Origin: Scortum barcoo | Taxonomy: Eukaryota; Chordata; Actinopteri; Centrarchiformes; Terapontidae | DNA length: 64,000 bases | NCBI GenBank assembly: GCA_023238725.1 | Contig: CM041538.1 | Location: 4,036,380 to 4,100,379, forward strand | Direction of reading: 5' to 3' | Shown: positions 44,390 to 58,284 of the stretch, one piece after another | How the letters are laid out: each line of letters starts with the position of its first letter | How positions within the stretch are numbered: the first letter of the stretch is position 1 | Program-made: the position numbers and the translations under genes | Notes under the pieces: generated by a model | The model's database searches: none | Told to the model about the DNA's origin: nothing | What the model saw: only the letters and a program-made list of their open reading frames with translations

Positions 44390-45210
44390 TTACCTCTGGT
44401 GGTATCTTGCATACAGGTGCCTGCAGTCATGCAGTTTTGTTTTCATTTGTCCAGTTTTCAGATATCTATCTCTGAGACTTCTGCCTCCCTCAGAATAAAA
44501 AAAATGTAAAACCATCACTCTGGACCAACGCTGTGGACCAACCATCAGACCTACATCACCATCCATACGGCCATGCCATAATGTCGTTAAAAATTCTGCA
44601 GTAATTACAACTCTTCCCAGAAGCAGTGTCCTTGTTACTCCATAGAACACAGCGGCAACAGTTTTCACAGGAACCATTTCTTCGTTAGAAAAGTATTTCC
44701 AGTGAAAACTGTTTATAATGAGGTCTGTGGATCAGGAGCATAGCAAGTAAAAAGGCCCACAAGATGCACGTCCACCATATCGTCTTTGATAATCTGTGGT
44801 CTTTAACAACGTGAGAAGGTTGTATTCTGCAATGAGGAATATAGTACACGTGCTGAATTTTTGCCTGTTTTTGACTTTGTGTAATGTGAAAGGTATTTTT
44901 CACATTACACAATGTATAATTGGTAGTGATGAACCCACAGATGAAACACCCACCTTTGCAGTCTCCCTCAACTTTACAGAGTGTTTTGGCATCTTTAGGC
45001 TCATTGTTTTGGTTTTATGGGCCACAACTTGTTCAGTCTCATCACACCTCCCCTCTCATCACCCCTATTTTCAGATGGAGGAGGCAACTGTTTTCAGCTC
45101 TAAAAAACCACTGAACACTACCTGGGAAAAATGTAGTAACTAGCTGGTGAGCATAGAGGAGCATTTAGCAGTGAAAACGCCAGATTCTTTCCTCAGGAGG
45201 AGACCTTGTG
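44390..45210. mobile_element. interspersed element with two hairpins
   Basis: This stretch holds two inverted repeats: 44657-44673 with 44697-44713 (16 of 17 bases pair) and a perfect 15-bp stem 44877-44891 / 44898-44912. It also has blocks (CAGCTCTAAAAAACCACTGA; GCATTTAGCAGTGAAAACGC; TTTCCTCAGGAGGAGACC) that I recognise from dispersed percomorph repeats. Probably one non-autonomous element or two abutting ones. Open frames are without known domains. Boundaries approximate. Confidence 0.5.
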
Positions 45211-47332
45211 AGGTAATGGTGATACTGATGATACTGGTGATAGTGATCTGAATCGGCATTAGACCAGTGTGTGAGAAGATTAGATTTAGATAAAATATTA
45301 CTGAACAGTTAAACAATATAATTCATAATATAATGTACATGTAATATAATTGAACCGTTGAATGAGTATGTGAATAAATAAAACACACAGAGTTATTGAT
45401 GACTTTATGATGACGAGTCAAACATTTCTTTATGGGGATGGGGATTGTTGTTGATTTCTTTTTAACTACTAGCAACAGAGATGAAATTCCATTCACCAAA
45501 TGGAAAGAATTTAAGTGGCTAATTACCCAACACAAACACAAAAGTGAGAAAATACAGGGTTTTTTTGTGTAACTTGGGTCAAATTACCTTTTAAGTAGTA
45601 AGTATGAAGACTGGAGAAATCCCACAGTTAGGTGCAAGAATCCCAGGAAAAAGAATGGGTGTGAGGGGGTATAAAGGGGCATTTTCCCAAATATGTTCAG
45701 GCTTTTACCACCCAGGTTAACATAACATGTTCCTTGCCTTCTCATAACACAACTCCTTCAGCCCCCCAGGCCAGACAACAGGCTACTGTGTCTCAGGAGG
45801 CACAGACAGGATCGGCCCCGTGAACTGTGAAGACACACTCTCTGGGAAAAGTCTCGGAAATCCACAAGGGTGCTGAAGACATTAAATCAAGCCAGGATTT
45901 CTTCCTCTGACACATATTGTATGCATACATACACATACTCCAAAAGGTTGTTGTGTAATACCTCCTCATGTTTTACTGTTATGTGTTCATCCCTCCCTGA
46001 ATGAGTAACTTAACTTTGAGAAGCGTCCACGGGGGCCAGCTGAAGCCATCGATGCATACTGCAGTGTGTGTTCTGTCTCTGATGAGATCTGACAGGTCGG
46101 AGTGTGTTCATAACTGTTTGTGTTTATAAACAGGTGGACTTGGTTACAGCTGGGGGTTATTTGTGCACTGGATGGGCCCGCGCCAATCGCAATCAAGGGG
46201 AGAACATAATAAAATCATACATCCACCCAGCTGGTGTTATAAGCTCAGGCTCTATTTTCTGTCGTCATTGGTCAAATGTTTTGATTCTTATTTATTGGTC
46301 TGATTCTGCCATATTTTCATTAGTAAGATTATATGACTTTTTAGATATTCCCACTGAAGCTACATCACTTTTAATTTAACCATAAAACAATGGCTTGTCA
46401 CACAAAAACAAAAACTGGAAAAAAGGATGATATTTTTCACTTGCACCTTACATTGTTTTCATTATTTTTTTGTTGTCTTTACAAATACACTTATTTCCCT
46501 TATGTGAAAATACATTTTATTTAACTTAAATATAATATAATGAATATAAATTAAATACTGTCAGAGGGAGAAAGACATGCGTGAAGGATTTTAATAAAAT
46601 CTTGTAAAGCTTGAAGAAGTGAAAAGAAACACAGAATAAACCATACAGTACATAACTGTATAACTGGGAAAATCAGGGACCTATTTAAAAATTAAAGCAT
46701 TAAATGAGACATCAAGGATTAAAACTACCACATGACACAAACTGAAAATAACATTATATCTTATTTTCCACTGTGTGAAAGGAAGAGAGGGTCTTAACTT
46801 GAATGAGCCTTCTAATGCGATGGTTGGGTTTTCTATCCCATGGATCAGTCTGTAAGGATTTAACACACTCAGGAGAAACTCAGTTGGCCTCAGTCAATAT
46901 TAACTGGACTTAATGTGCAGCATATTGGCTCACAGATTATTTAATAATATGCCTTCATTTCCTTTGTTAAATCAATGACAGTGAGGATTCAGGCCTTGGC
47001 AGGCAGCCTCTGTGCGTCCTCAGGATTTTCCTTCTTTTTGTTCAGTCCAAATATTTCCAGAAAACAACTTGTGGTTAGAGCCCAGAAGGGGGCGCCCAAG
47101 AATGTCATTTCTGAACTGGGCCTCTCCTCAGTGGAGAGCTAGAGATGTACAGTAGAAGAGAGATACTGATAAACACAGAAAACTTCCTTAAAAATTTAAA
47201 ATATTAATTGGAAAATGTGATTGAGGGACTATATGCAGGGTTAACTTACAAGAATCCTATCCAGCCCTATGTAGCCTTATGCCCTATGTATTCATATCAC
47301 ATTTACTGGAGAACCAACCTACACAATATAAA
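45211..47332. other. intergenic, nothing recognised
   Basis: Two kb of AT-rich unique sequence with no gene, RNA or clear repeat. Confidence 0.6.
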
Positions 47333-47376
47333 AACAACAACAGCCACAACAACAACAACAACAACAACAATAATAC

Positions 47377-47461
<85 letters not shown>
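47333..47461. repeat. (AAC)n and (AAT)n compound microsatellite
   Basis: AAC trinucleotides to about 47370, a short break, then about 28 TAA units to 47461. The poly-Asn and poly-Tyr frames across it are artefacts. Confidence 0.97.
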
Positions 47462-50173
47462 ACCTCTAAATATGACCATTTAGCAGGTATTGTTTGAAAT
47501 GTTTTGAAGTGCCGCAACAATTCATCAGCTCATCTACATCTATTTTTCCAAACCATTTTTTGACAGAATTATTTTTCAATTAATAATTATGCCAATGTTC
47601 TAACACGTTAAAAGTTGTCAAAACACAAGCAATCCATGAACATCTTAAACTAGGTACATTTTGATTTAAATCAGGACCTATCTGATGAAAGAATAAGTAG
47701 ACAAGATTGAAAATGTGTGCAGACACACAGTGCCAGCTTTCGGTATTTAGATGTAATTTAGTGGCTGCCTAAAATATTGATCCTTTGTATTTGGTAATAA
47801 TAATTATTTTATTTATGAAGTACTCAAGGATCACAAAGTGCTTTCCTTTCAAAGGGAAAATAAACTCCAGTTGCAAGATGTTGGTCACTAAATGATGATG
47901 AGTGTAAAAGTGAAAGGAAAACAATAATAATTCAGACACAATTAAATTAAAGCAACAGAGAGATATCTTAAATAATTATATATATTGAATAATTATACAA
48001 AGCCAAGATCACACATCTCTGAAACAATCTCAATAAAACTAAACACAAAAAGCTACTATTTATTGCAGCTCCAGTGCTGAGCTGGATTGTAAGATTGTAA
48101 GATGTTATTTTCTTTCATTCTGTGCCTTAATTAATATTTTCTGTTACACGTGATGTAATGTCAGAGATGTACCATAATAGGGGCCTGTCATGTTGTCAGG
48201 CAGGTGGCGAGACATAAACTATGTAGCTGCCTGTGTTTTGATTTCAGAATCCATGCACATTTGAAAAATATGTGTATGAAGGGCTGAAAATCTGTGCAGC
48301 ATTTCTGTACAGGCAGAAACTTTTAACAAAATGGACAAATAAAAACAAAAACAATACAGAAGCAGAGAAAGCCAGTGCACTGCGGGTGTGACAAGCCGCT
48401 CACGTGACTGTAAATCAGCAAAACTATATAATATAAATATATATGGTTTAGAATATGTGTATATGTCTACACAAATACTGTATGTGTACATTACAATGTG
48501 TATGTGGGTGGCGAGTTAAAGCAGAGAAGCTGTTTGTAGTGAAAACAGGGAGAAAGAAGACACAGAGAGGAAGGTAAACACAGGGTGCTCTTTGAAGTAC
48601 AGAACAGGGTAATGCTATTGTGAACAGGTTATTTAACCAACACAAACACAAGTTTATGTTACTCTGGGACATATCTGATCATCTGTGCATCTGATAGTAT
48701 CTGATATACGATCATAATATTGTATAAATAGAGCAGATTAAAGGTAATATGTTGTAGCGTTATATGGAGGCTATAAATTGTGCTATTAATGGGTTGGAGG
48801 CGGTGAGAGATTTCCCGTGTTAAGTGGATGAGGTAGTGTGGCATACAGGAAGGAAAATAGCTTGAGTGTGGTTCAGTGCGAGGCGGCGGAGGGGATGTAA
48901 GGAGAACTATAGGACTGTGTATGTTGGAGAGGTGCACAGTGCGCAGCAGTGCAAATTGAGGTCAGTTTCAGACGAGTAGTGTTTTAGCTTTGATCCCTCA
49001 GCTGAACTGGATGAAAGACATCCTGCTTCCCTCACCAAGGAGGGAGGAAGGGGAGGCGAGCAGGGGGAGGACCTCAGTTTTTTACCTGACAAATATGGCT
49101 TGATGCAGCACAAACTGTTTCCTCTATTGCACAGATTATCTCTTTATATTCATCTGTCTCGCCTGCACTGCCTAACCCTGATGTCCTCGCCCACGCCTCT
49201 CTGTAAATCATCTCCCTTTTTTCCTGCTAATATAAATCCTGATGGGTTTTATCAACGCTTTGTCTCTCTATCTGTTCTTTCCCGACTCCCTCTCCTCTGT
49301 TGTTTTCCTTTACAGTGCATTCAAAATCTGAACTTTGATCCTCCCACGACTTGTCAGGCAGCAGACCCGAAGGCCTGGAGCAATCCACTGTTTGCGTGTG
49401 TGTGTGGCCTTCTGATGCAAAAACATCCGAGTTCATGTCAATCACTGTGCGTGTGATCAAAAAATAATTACTTAATAGGATTACAGTGTTTAGACTTGAT
49501 TCACTGTGTCGCTAATGTGTCTTAACAATACATGTGAACATTGCGATGGGAAAAAGGTTCCAGTGTGGAAGCTCCTGCTTCCTGTCAAGGTAGTATGACT
49601 ATTGTGTTTATGGCAAATCTGGTTATTTAATGGATTAGTTTATTCCAAACTGGAAGAAGCAGTCAGAACATCAGACCTGTTGTAGACAAACTCTGAGGTT
49701 ATTCAGACTTATTTTGAAGAGTTTTGTAAACAAACTGTTGGTTGTAACCATCCATCAGATTTACAGACACAGTCAATCAGAGATGCCCCTCCAGGGCTAT
49801 AGCCGGGGCCTTGACACTGACGTTGGTGGGGTGGTGGAGGGGCAAAGCAGTGGTGTGGCATTGACTGCAGCAGAGAGACAAAACAGGTTGTTTTTAAATA
49901 ACATTCTGAGATGAAATAACTCAGATGATGATTGTATGATAGGCAAGCCTGGCAACAGATCCAACTGCGCTTGATGATAACTGCGATGAAGGCTCAAACC
50001 TGTTTTGTGAACATTTTGTGCACAAACACTTTCTGTTTACCACCAGAAGAGGTTTACACAATCTGGACAAACTGCTGGCTTGTTTACGACCCGTCTGATT
50101 ATCTGACTATGTGTTTCTTGCGCTGTCTGACTTTGCTGTAGTGACATCACTGCATTCACACATCTCAGAAATG
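47462..50173. other. intergenic, nothing recognised
   Basis: No gene, RNA or clear repeat. Includes the more complex stretch around 49000-49460, which has a 118-codon chance open frame with no domain. Confidence 0.55.
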
Positions 50174-50606
50174 AAAGGTGCTCTGTGGAGTTTTCTTGTA
50201 AACAAACAAGTTAACAAGTTATGTTTAGAGTAAGTGTTACTCACCAAAACATATTATGTCCATTCTTGAGATTTAACAAATATGCTGAACGTATTTCCTT
50301 TTACACAAACATTTTCAAAGCCATATTTTTTTATATTCTAAGTCATGTATAGTTTACCTCCACATTTGCTAGCCTGCAGTCATCTCCATCACTCTCTCTG
50401 TTGGTGCATTACTATGGTTGTGGCCTTATTACTGCCACCAGCTGTCCATAAAGTGAGGTCAAAGGCAGGATGTGAATTGCTCTTCTTCACTTGAATGCAT
50501 GTGTATCTCATGCGTGTGCACAACAATAAAAACAAAACAGTGAGCATCTCATAAAAACATTGCTTCATAGTGCTGTCAGTGGTCAAAAATTCCACAGAGT
50601 ACCTTT
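50174..50606. mobile_element. MITE-like DNA transposon with terminal inverted repeats
   Basis: The left end AAAGGTGCTCTGTGGAGTTT (50174) is the near-perfect inverse of the right end AAATTCCACAGAGTACCTTT (ending at 50606). The 433-bp body has no transposase-like frame, so it is non-autonomous. I cannot define a target-site duplication with confidence. Confidence 0.75.
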
Positions 50607-51924
50607 AACTTTGTCAGTAAAATCACTTATCAATCAGCTATTATAATGACCATGAGTAGAAGAGGAAATTAAGGACCAACTTGTGATAAAGTGTCTAGCT
50701 CTCACCTTGTCTCATTCACTTTGCTTGTCGTCTTTACTTATTTTGTGTTTGATCTTTGTCTTTACCTTTCAGCTCTGAGCTGAAATACTTCAAAGAGTTT
50801 CTTCACACTGGAAAGAACAGACACATACAATATAAATGACAGGATGGAACTATAAGTTCAAATACAATAGAGCTCAGGAACAAAGAGGATTAAGAGAGGG
50901 CCACTTTCCTGTGTTTGACACTGGATCAGTAGACCATAATTGTCTTGTGTGTTCATTATTTGTTTATTCTTGTCAGAGTTGAGTTTGTAAATGTGAAAAC
51001 GGTCACTTGGAAAGAGTACCTTTATGACAAATTGAATACAAAGAAAACATACAACAACAGTTTAAACCAGTAAGGGAAGTGTGCGTGCTAGTGTGGAGTT
51101 ATATTAGAGAAGTGGGAGGATGCAAATGATGTCTGTGAAATAAAATGGAGCCACAAACAAATCTTGAGAGATAATCTGTCCCAATGGGACATAATGTGAA
51201 TAACTGAGCTGATCTGGCACCCATTCAGCCTGAATCCTTTCACACTGTGTGTGGGAGCATCTTCACATCAGTAAACTGTGCGTCAATAAGAGAGCCTTTG
51301 AGAAGAGGCTGCAGTCCTTAGATAACTGTGTAAATACTATAACAGAGTTTAAATGACCTGGTTATACAACAATACAAACGTGCAAATGATGACTCATCTA
51401 CAGTATGGAAAGAGGGACACCAGGAATGCAATTCTAAAATAGTTTTCATTACAATGCATGATTAACGTTAGCATAACCAGTCCAATTATGAGAAACAAAA
51501 GTAAATTGGATTTATAGTTCTGAGCTGTCTACCGGTTTGTTAATTTAGAGCCTTGATTGATGGGCATGTTGACGTCTCACACCCAAATGCTAATATACCC
51601 TGAGGAGAAACTCAACATTAACTGACAATTGACCCTCTTTTCATTCAGCCATCTTGCCTCTTAGGATGGGGATGGAATCACCAGCAACATTGCATAATGA
51701 GACAAGTCCTAACAGCTGGGGATCTCTCTGGCTCTCTAAACTAATCTTCTCTGACAACTTCTCCGCAGCCAGGAAAACATCTTATTCAATGAACTGAGAA
51801 ACAGGTTTCTCTATAATGGATTAGTGCTCAGCTAAGTCAGAAATTACCAGCAAACAGGTTATTTACAGGTGTTTGTGAAGTTGTGCATAGTAGTAGTAGC
51901 CAGCAATCATTTCGTGTAATGAAT
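50607..51924. other. intergenic, nothing recognised
   Basis: Unique AT-rich sequence. Confidence 0.6.
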
Positions 51925-52085
51925 GTTAAGATCCTTTATTCAAGTAAACGAGAAAAACATTAATACAAAAATACTCTATTACAGTTTCAAGCAATGCATT
52001 TATTTTTCATGCAGGAATGCTTCCTCAGAGTTATTTTAAATGACATATTGTATCTGGTTTAAAAGATCACTTTAACCACTTTACA
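51925..52085. repeat. degenerate AAGTAAAAGTA-type interspersed repeat
   Basis: AAGATCCTTTATTCAAGTAA, AAAAATACTCTATTACAG and TTTCATGCAGGAATGCTTCC follow the block order of the copy at 41930 in inverse sense. Confidence 0.55.
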
Positions 52086-52734
52086 GTAATGCTTAGGCTC
52101 TTGGATCTACAGTTATGTCACTTATCATATAAGCTGATGCTTTGTGTGTAAAGTCTAAACTACAAGGTAACTCCTGAGAAAGAAGTCCATATTTTATCAC
52201 TATTTCATGTGGTCTATTGTGATTCTCAGGCTGCTGGGCTTCAAAACTAGGAAAGGAGAAGATAGTCCCCTGATAGGCCTTTTTCCACAGAAGACATGTT
52301 GACGCGTCACAACAGGAAAAGCTCAGGTGTATATAATAATTAATGATGGCTGACTTCCATTTAACTGCATCATTTTCAAGGAATTGTGTATGCTGGCTTA
52401 CTTCTACTACTTTTACCATTTTTTCCCCACTAAGTTAATATGTCTCCCTTGAAAAGCCACTGCCACACTGAGATGCTCAGGCTGTGGCAGGGCACGTGGT
52501 TGTTTCAAGTATGTGGAATATTACCAGGGATGACCAGCCCTTTTCAGTTTGGGCCCCTCTGCTTTTGAACATGCTGAAGCAATCAAGGAATCCAAATAAT
52601 TTTTACAAGTAAGCCTTTTTCTAAATCTGCTGGTCTACACCTGTCACTGTGCTGTACAAAACAATATTATTATGATATTATGATGTGATCTTGATTTAAT
52701 ATATTATTTTGATATGATTATGATTGACTAATAG

Positions 52735-52920
52735 CTGTTAAATAACTGCAGAGGAACACAAAGTACAATATTACCACCTAAAATGTAGTGGAATAGAAGT
52801 ATGAAGTCATAAAACATCATAAAACAGCAATACTAAAGAAAAATACCAGTAATTCAAGTAAAAAAGGGTTAGTAATCAAGTAATCAAGTAAAAGTAAAAA
52901 AAAGTATTTAGTTACTTGCT
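52735..52920. repeat. AAGTAAAAGTA-type repeat fragment
   Basis: Runs of AATCAAGTAATCAAGTAAAA and AAAAGTATTTAGTTACTTGC resemble the simple ends of the same family. Confidence 0.5.
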
Positions 52921-53238
52921 GTGTCCTCCTTTGATGACCTGCAGTCTTAACAGAGACCAACATGACCCCCGAGATCTCAGATCTGATGAAGTGTCCATAG
53001 GTTGGGACAGGAAAGGTAGGAAACTCCAAAATCAATCTCCCACTCCATGTTTAATTACCTCCAGCTCCCGCACAACCCACCCCCAACCCCTCTGTGCATA
53101 GCAGGAAATGAACTATGATGCATTTGCATTGGTTAATACATTTCATAAGCCCAACAATCAGAGTATCATCATAGATTAATGATTTCCTAAACACACATCC
53201 ATCATGGGGTTACAGCAAATAGGAAATGCTCCCACCCC

Positions 53239-53310
53239 ACACACACACACACACACACAAACACACGCACACACACACACACACGGACACACACACACAC
53301 ACACACACAC
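53239..53310. repeat. interrupted (CA)n microsatellite
   Basis: CA-rich tract with AAAC, GCAC and GGAC interruptions in intergenic DNA. Confidence 0.95.
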
Positions 53311-53444
53311 ATACACATACAGAGGCAAAAACATCGAAACACTGGTACTGAGAATTTTGCAGGTGTAATTGTAAGCATTTGGTTTACACAAACACACACA
53401 CACGTGGCATGGCGATACAGACGCAGAATCATGCTGTGATCTTT

Positions 53445-53700
53445 CACCACCTAAGGGCTGCCGATCGCGTGTGATGGCTGTTCAGAAGGCGAGTGCACAG
53501 GGAGGTTTCTTGGATGTTTAACATGTCATCCAACCTGTTTCAGCTCATAATGAGGCGACAGTTAGATTGTTATCAGGGAGCCACACAAAGGCAGGATTGA
53601 GAACAGGCTGACACCTCAGTGGGCTGCTTATTGACCTGGTATCAGCCCGGCTGTCGGCACAAAAATCATCAGAGAACAACAACAAACCCAAACTCTGCTA
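53445..53700. promoter_or_regulatory. candidate conserved non-coding element
   Basis: Repeat-free block with CTCATAATGAGG (palindromic homeodomain-like), TTATCAGG (GATA-like), and evenly mixed composition. No protein-coding signal. Texture-based call only. Confidence 0.3.
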
Positions 53701-54119
53701 GAACAGAGTTATTTTTAAGAGAGAGCTGTAAAACAAAAAAAAAAGCCATCATTTCCGTTTGATTTACCTTATTTATTTTTTCTCTATATATATTTTTCCC
53801 TGTAGGGATATACATTAATATTCACTGTGTTCTTTGTGCTCAAGTTAATGTAATGAGGTAATGGTTTTGGCTAATGTTTTTTCTTATGAAACTTGTGGTT
53901 GCCTTAAGCTTCAGCCAATTTGTTTTAAGGGCTTGGGCCTAATCTATGAAGCAATACAAAAACAGATACTACTCAAAGCAAATCTAGCTCAAATTCCTTT
54001 GCTCTCTTCTGAAATGACACATGTGAAGCTCAAGCTGCAGTCTTGACATTAAAAACAGGGGTGCTATGGTATCAAATAGACAAAGTTGACCTATGCACTG
54101 TGACGTATCAATCAGTACA

Positions 54120-54410
54120 TAATTTTTGTGCTGCTCATCTGTGCAGGGAGCCAGTGGGAAATCAGCCAGCTCAGCCAGAGAAGGACACGGATGCTCATGC
54201 TCTGTGGACCAAAGAGGCATGAAAAACCTTTTGGGCGTATGCGGCCGATGAGCCACTTTCATTGGAATGACTGGGGTGCAATCTTGGAAGACCTCAGTTC
54301 TCTAAGTACGTACACGACTTGGTTTGGCTTTAGCTCACAACAACAGTTCCTGACAAGTAAAAGCTCTGATTTCCTCGATCCATTGCAGGTACATAAGAAC
54401 GCACTGTGAG
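54120..54410. promoter_or_regulatory. candidate conserved non-coding element
   Basis: Complex block with a 93-codon plus-strand open frame (54128-54409) without recognisable domain. Sequence such as GGGCGTATGCGGCCGATGAG is unusually CpG-bearing for its AT-rich surroundings. Could alternatively be a small unrecognised exon. Confidence 0.25.
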
Positions 54411-57400
54411 AACATTCATCTCGGTCTAGACCAGACAGATTTTCACTTGTGGCCCTTTTGAGGGTCTATGAGTGGTTTGCAGGCATAAAGCATAAAGTAG
54501 TGAACAGATTTTACTTTTTGCCTTTAGACTATATAAGGACCATTAAATTGTAACAATAAATATCAAACTGAAGTACAGATGACATTTAAAGCCATGCTCA
54601 AGTCCTCCTTCAGTAATGTAAATCGGTTAAACAGCGGTCTCTGTCCGCAGCAGAAGCAGCAGCACTGTGAGACTACAGGCTGCAGTTGGTGTTTCACCAG
54701 AGAGGTTGTGTGGTCCTCCAGTCTCCTGCTATTAGTTTGTTTACAGAAGTTAAAGCTGTGAGCTGCTGAGTGCCCGGGGCCAGCATTCCAATACAGTGGC
54801 TCATACAAGCATGCACAGGCACACTCTGCTGTTGTCTCTCAATACAATGTATGCAAACCCGCAGCAGCTCCCATTACGTGCACTTCTTTTTCAGTTTCTC
54901 TTCTGAAGGAAACCACCTTCTTCTCCATGCACCCAGCTCCTCTAACTGTTTTTCTTGCTATTCATCTGTATTTCAGGGGTCAGTTGTTCTTTACTTTGAA
55001 TATATTCCACGTAAACGTCTCTTCATGCCACCAGAAATAAAAACATAATAACTGTGTTGTATGCATTGATGCAAAGTGGTGGCCTGACCAGTGTGGTCCT
55101 GTGGACAGCAGGTGATGGTTCTTGCATGCTGAAATGGGCCGTTACACATATATTTGAATGTACAAATGAGATGTCTCATGCTGATAATACATGTCTGACA
55201 TTAATAGTGGGCCTGTGTGCATATTATACAAATGAGCAATTATCTGCTTACTGCGACCAACTGTCACATAAAAGTTCACCTCGTAATTACATGAAATCGC
55301 AGAGTTAATGAAACTAGGAGTTGATTGATGAGATGATGCATGGATGCATACAAATTTAGTTATGGGCCTGACAGCTGCCTAAAACAGTTTGAATCTGGAG
55401 GGAACAGACAAATATGCAGACATAACACCTAAAGGAGATATACGCTTATTTGAAGAATCTGTCTATCCATCAGTAGCATGCACTCATATGTACCTGCATG
55501 TCAGGTGAAAAAGAAGGAATATAAATAGCTTTTAAATGCAAAACCACAGGAACAAAGCAATAATATTTCTGTACTGTAGTAATTAGTCAGGGTCAAAGGT
55601 TATTTAAAGAATGCCAGTTGTATTGAAAAGACTGTATCAACTGCCTCCAGAATAAAATGGCTGTCATTTCACATGCTGATAAGAACGTCATTTCATCCCT
55701 CAGTCTTTGTCTGAAGATTTTAGTAGGTAAACTTTTGAGCTACTTATCAGTACAGGTGTTACACATGTTGACTTGAAGCCTCGATTTTGAATGGTTACAC
55801 ACCTGAGTTGGTAATGGACTCTCTTTATCTCGTTTAAACAGTTCTGATTGTTGATAGGCAGGCGAGTTCACACCTAGAAACAAGAAACAACATTGCTCCA
55901 AAGCTTATCTGCCATTGTTCTCTTAAACTATAGTCACATATAAACTGTTTTCTGCATTGAGTGGTGAAAGGTTGGCAGAAACTTGAGTAATCTCAAAACC
56001 AAAACCTCACCAAAAATGCATATACAGTTTCAGCATCTTGTGCAATATTTGTTCAGTTCCTTGTGACAACAAACAAAAAAGGGATCTTTGAAAAGTCTCT
56101 ACACAACCATGTGTCACCCAAATCCTCCATACCTGAGAGCTGGTGGCCACACTACATCAACATCTTCCTCCCCATTCAAATGCCATAAAGCTGTCATCTA
56201 ATTTAGGTTAATGTGAATGCTTAGTCACTCACACAAAGCAGAAAATTGGACAGTATGCAGACACACCCTGCACTAATAGCTCCAAACGCCGTTGGCCACA
56301 GGTATTGCCGAATTCTCCACTCCTTGGCGAAGGCCCAGGTCCTCGAACACGGAGGATGACCTCAGTTTGCAGTCAGAGCACTTCAGCAGTTTGCAATCAC
56401 GCTATCCAGAAAAATGTGGAATCAGATCCTTCAGTGGCCCCCCCTTCACTTACAGGTGACTTTCAATTTCTCTTTGCTTTTGTGAACTTATGAAAAATCA
56501 AATGCCAATTGAAATAATAATGAGTTGCAGTGATTTTAAAGGAGCAGTAATGACCACATGTTGAAAGATGATGAAACAGTGTGTAGGACCAAAGAATGAC
56601 ATTTGAAGAATGAATTACAGTCATTTGTATTAGATTATAATGACATTATTACTGTGATGGGTCTGTAACACAGCATTAATATTATATAAAAATGTAGACT
56701 CAAGTGTCTTTTCTTAAAGTATAATCAGTACTTCCTAAAGACACTTTGTATGTGTTCAGAGCACTCCGACATTGTAAAGGTTTGTTGAAGTGTTACATTA
56801 AGGTGTCTTAAACACTGTACTTTGTGTATTCAAAGCTACATTTGTATATTCAGCGAATCTATTCAAAGTGAGCTTTCATTAGAATATACTGTTTATATAA
56901 CAACCAAAACAGGCATTACACAACATGACAACAGATGTTTTTACTTGGTTGGCCTTTTGTTAGTAAGAGATGTGGTGCAATTGGCAGACTTCTGTGATTA
57001 ACTTAATTCTTTGGTTGAAACATGTTGGTAATGTGCATCTTATTATATTATAATTATTCATATCTGTCCTTCAGAGTTTTACGTTATTGAATTTGATTTG
57101 TAGACCCCTCAGCAATCACAGGACTTTTCCCTCAGTTCAGTGTGATTAATCCTCTGACTTTAGAAAGCGACCTGCTGTAGACCATGACCTTTATGGGTGT
57201 ACCACACCTCACCCCCAAGCCTGCTGGAATAGGTTTAGCCTTTTCAACATACAGAAGCAGAGGCAGAGGATTTGAGTTGTGCTGTCTCATCAGAACTCTA
57301 TTTTGTGCATGACAGCTGATGTAACTACATAAAGAATATAAAGAAAGAAAGATACCTGGTAAAAGAAAGGCTGCAGGTGCAACTTTTAAACTCTCTCTCT

Positions 57401-58284
57401 AGCTTTGGAGTTTGATCTTATATAAGCGCTTTTAGGAAGGACATTAAATCTAGTATAGTGGCACACGACTATATGAGACTGTACTTATTAACTGCCAAAA
57501 TAAAACCAACATAGTACATATAAATATAAATACATTGCAACTCAGACCTGAGAAAATGAGAGTCACCCATAATCCTTCTGGGTTACCCTTCTGTCATTGG
57601 AATAATGTTTACTACTCTGCCTATAGCATGCACATAACTGTTCACTGTATCTGCACCAACATATACCCAATTACTTATCACATGGTGACACTTACATTGT
57701 GTACACAGCACCATTTAGGTGGGGATAACTGTCTTTTCATAAGGTTCACCACCTAACCCTGAGGTCATACACCTATTATGAGATATTCCTTCTAAAGCCA
57801 TGCCCCATTTACTGATTTATACCTTGATGCCACGTATGTACACGCACTGAAAGTGCAGTTGAGGACACTGAGTACCCTATAGATGTAATGGAAATGAGCA
57901 TGGTCAGCTAATAGTCTTGAAAAAAAACATCAGATGTTCACATTTCATCTCATTCCACCACTTTCTTCTTCTACAGCAAAAACTGAACCTGAAGCTCCAG
58001 CAAAGCCAAGTTATTTATTGAAGGGATTACTTATTTTGGTGTGCTCAATGCATTTAAATTCTACTGTACCTTTGAGCCTTAGCAGCCATATGGAAAAAAA
58101 AGATGCTTAGTTCAAAATTCTTTTGTACTTGTAACTTTTGTAGTGAGGATCACACATGAATTAAGAATCCAAAAGTGAGCCAGTTAAAGCTGCAACCTCT
58201 ACAAAATATAACCTAATGAATAAAAACAACTTGCCATTTTGTCTTTGTACAGATGAAACAAATGAGATATTATGTGTTAATTAC
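54411..58284. other. intergenic, nothing recognised
   Basis: Nearly 4 kb with no gene, RNA or clear repeat; all open frames are below 100 codons. Confidence 0.55.

Noticed and set aside
47208..47520. Poly-Asn and poly-Tyr open frames
   Set aside because: Produced by the AAC/AAT microsatellite.
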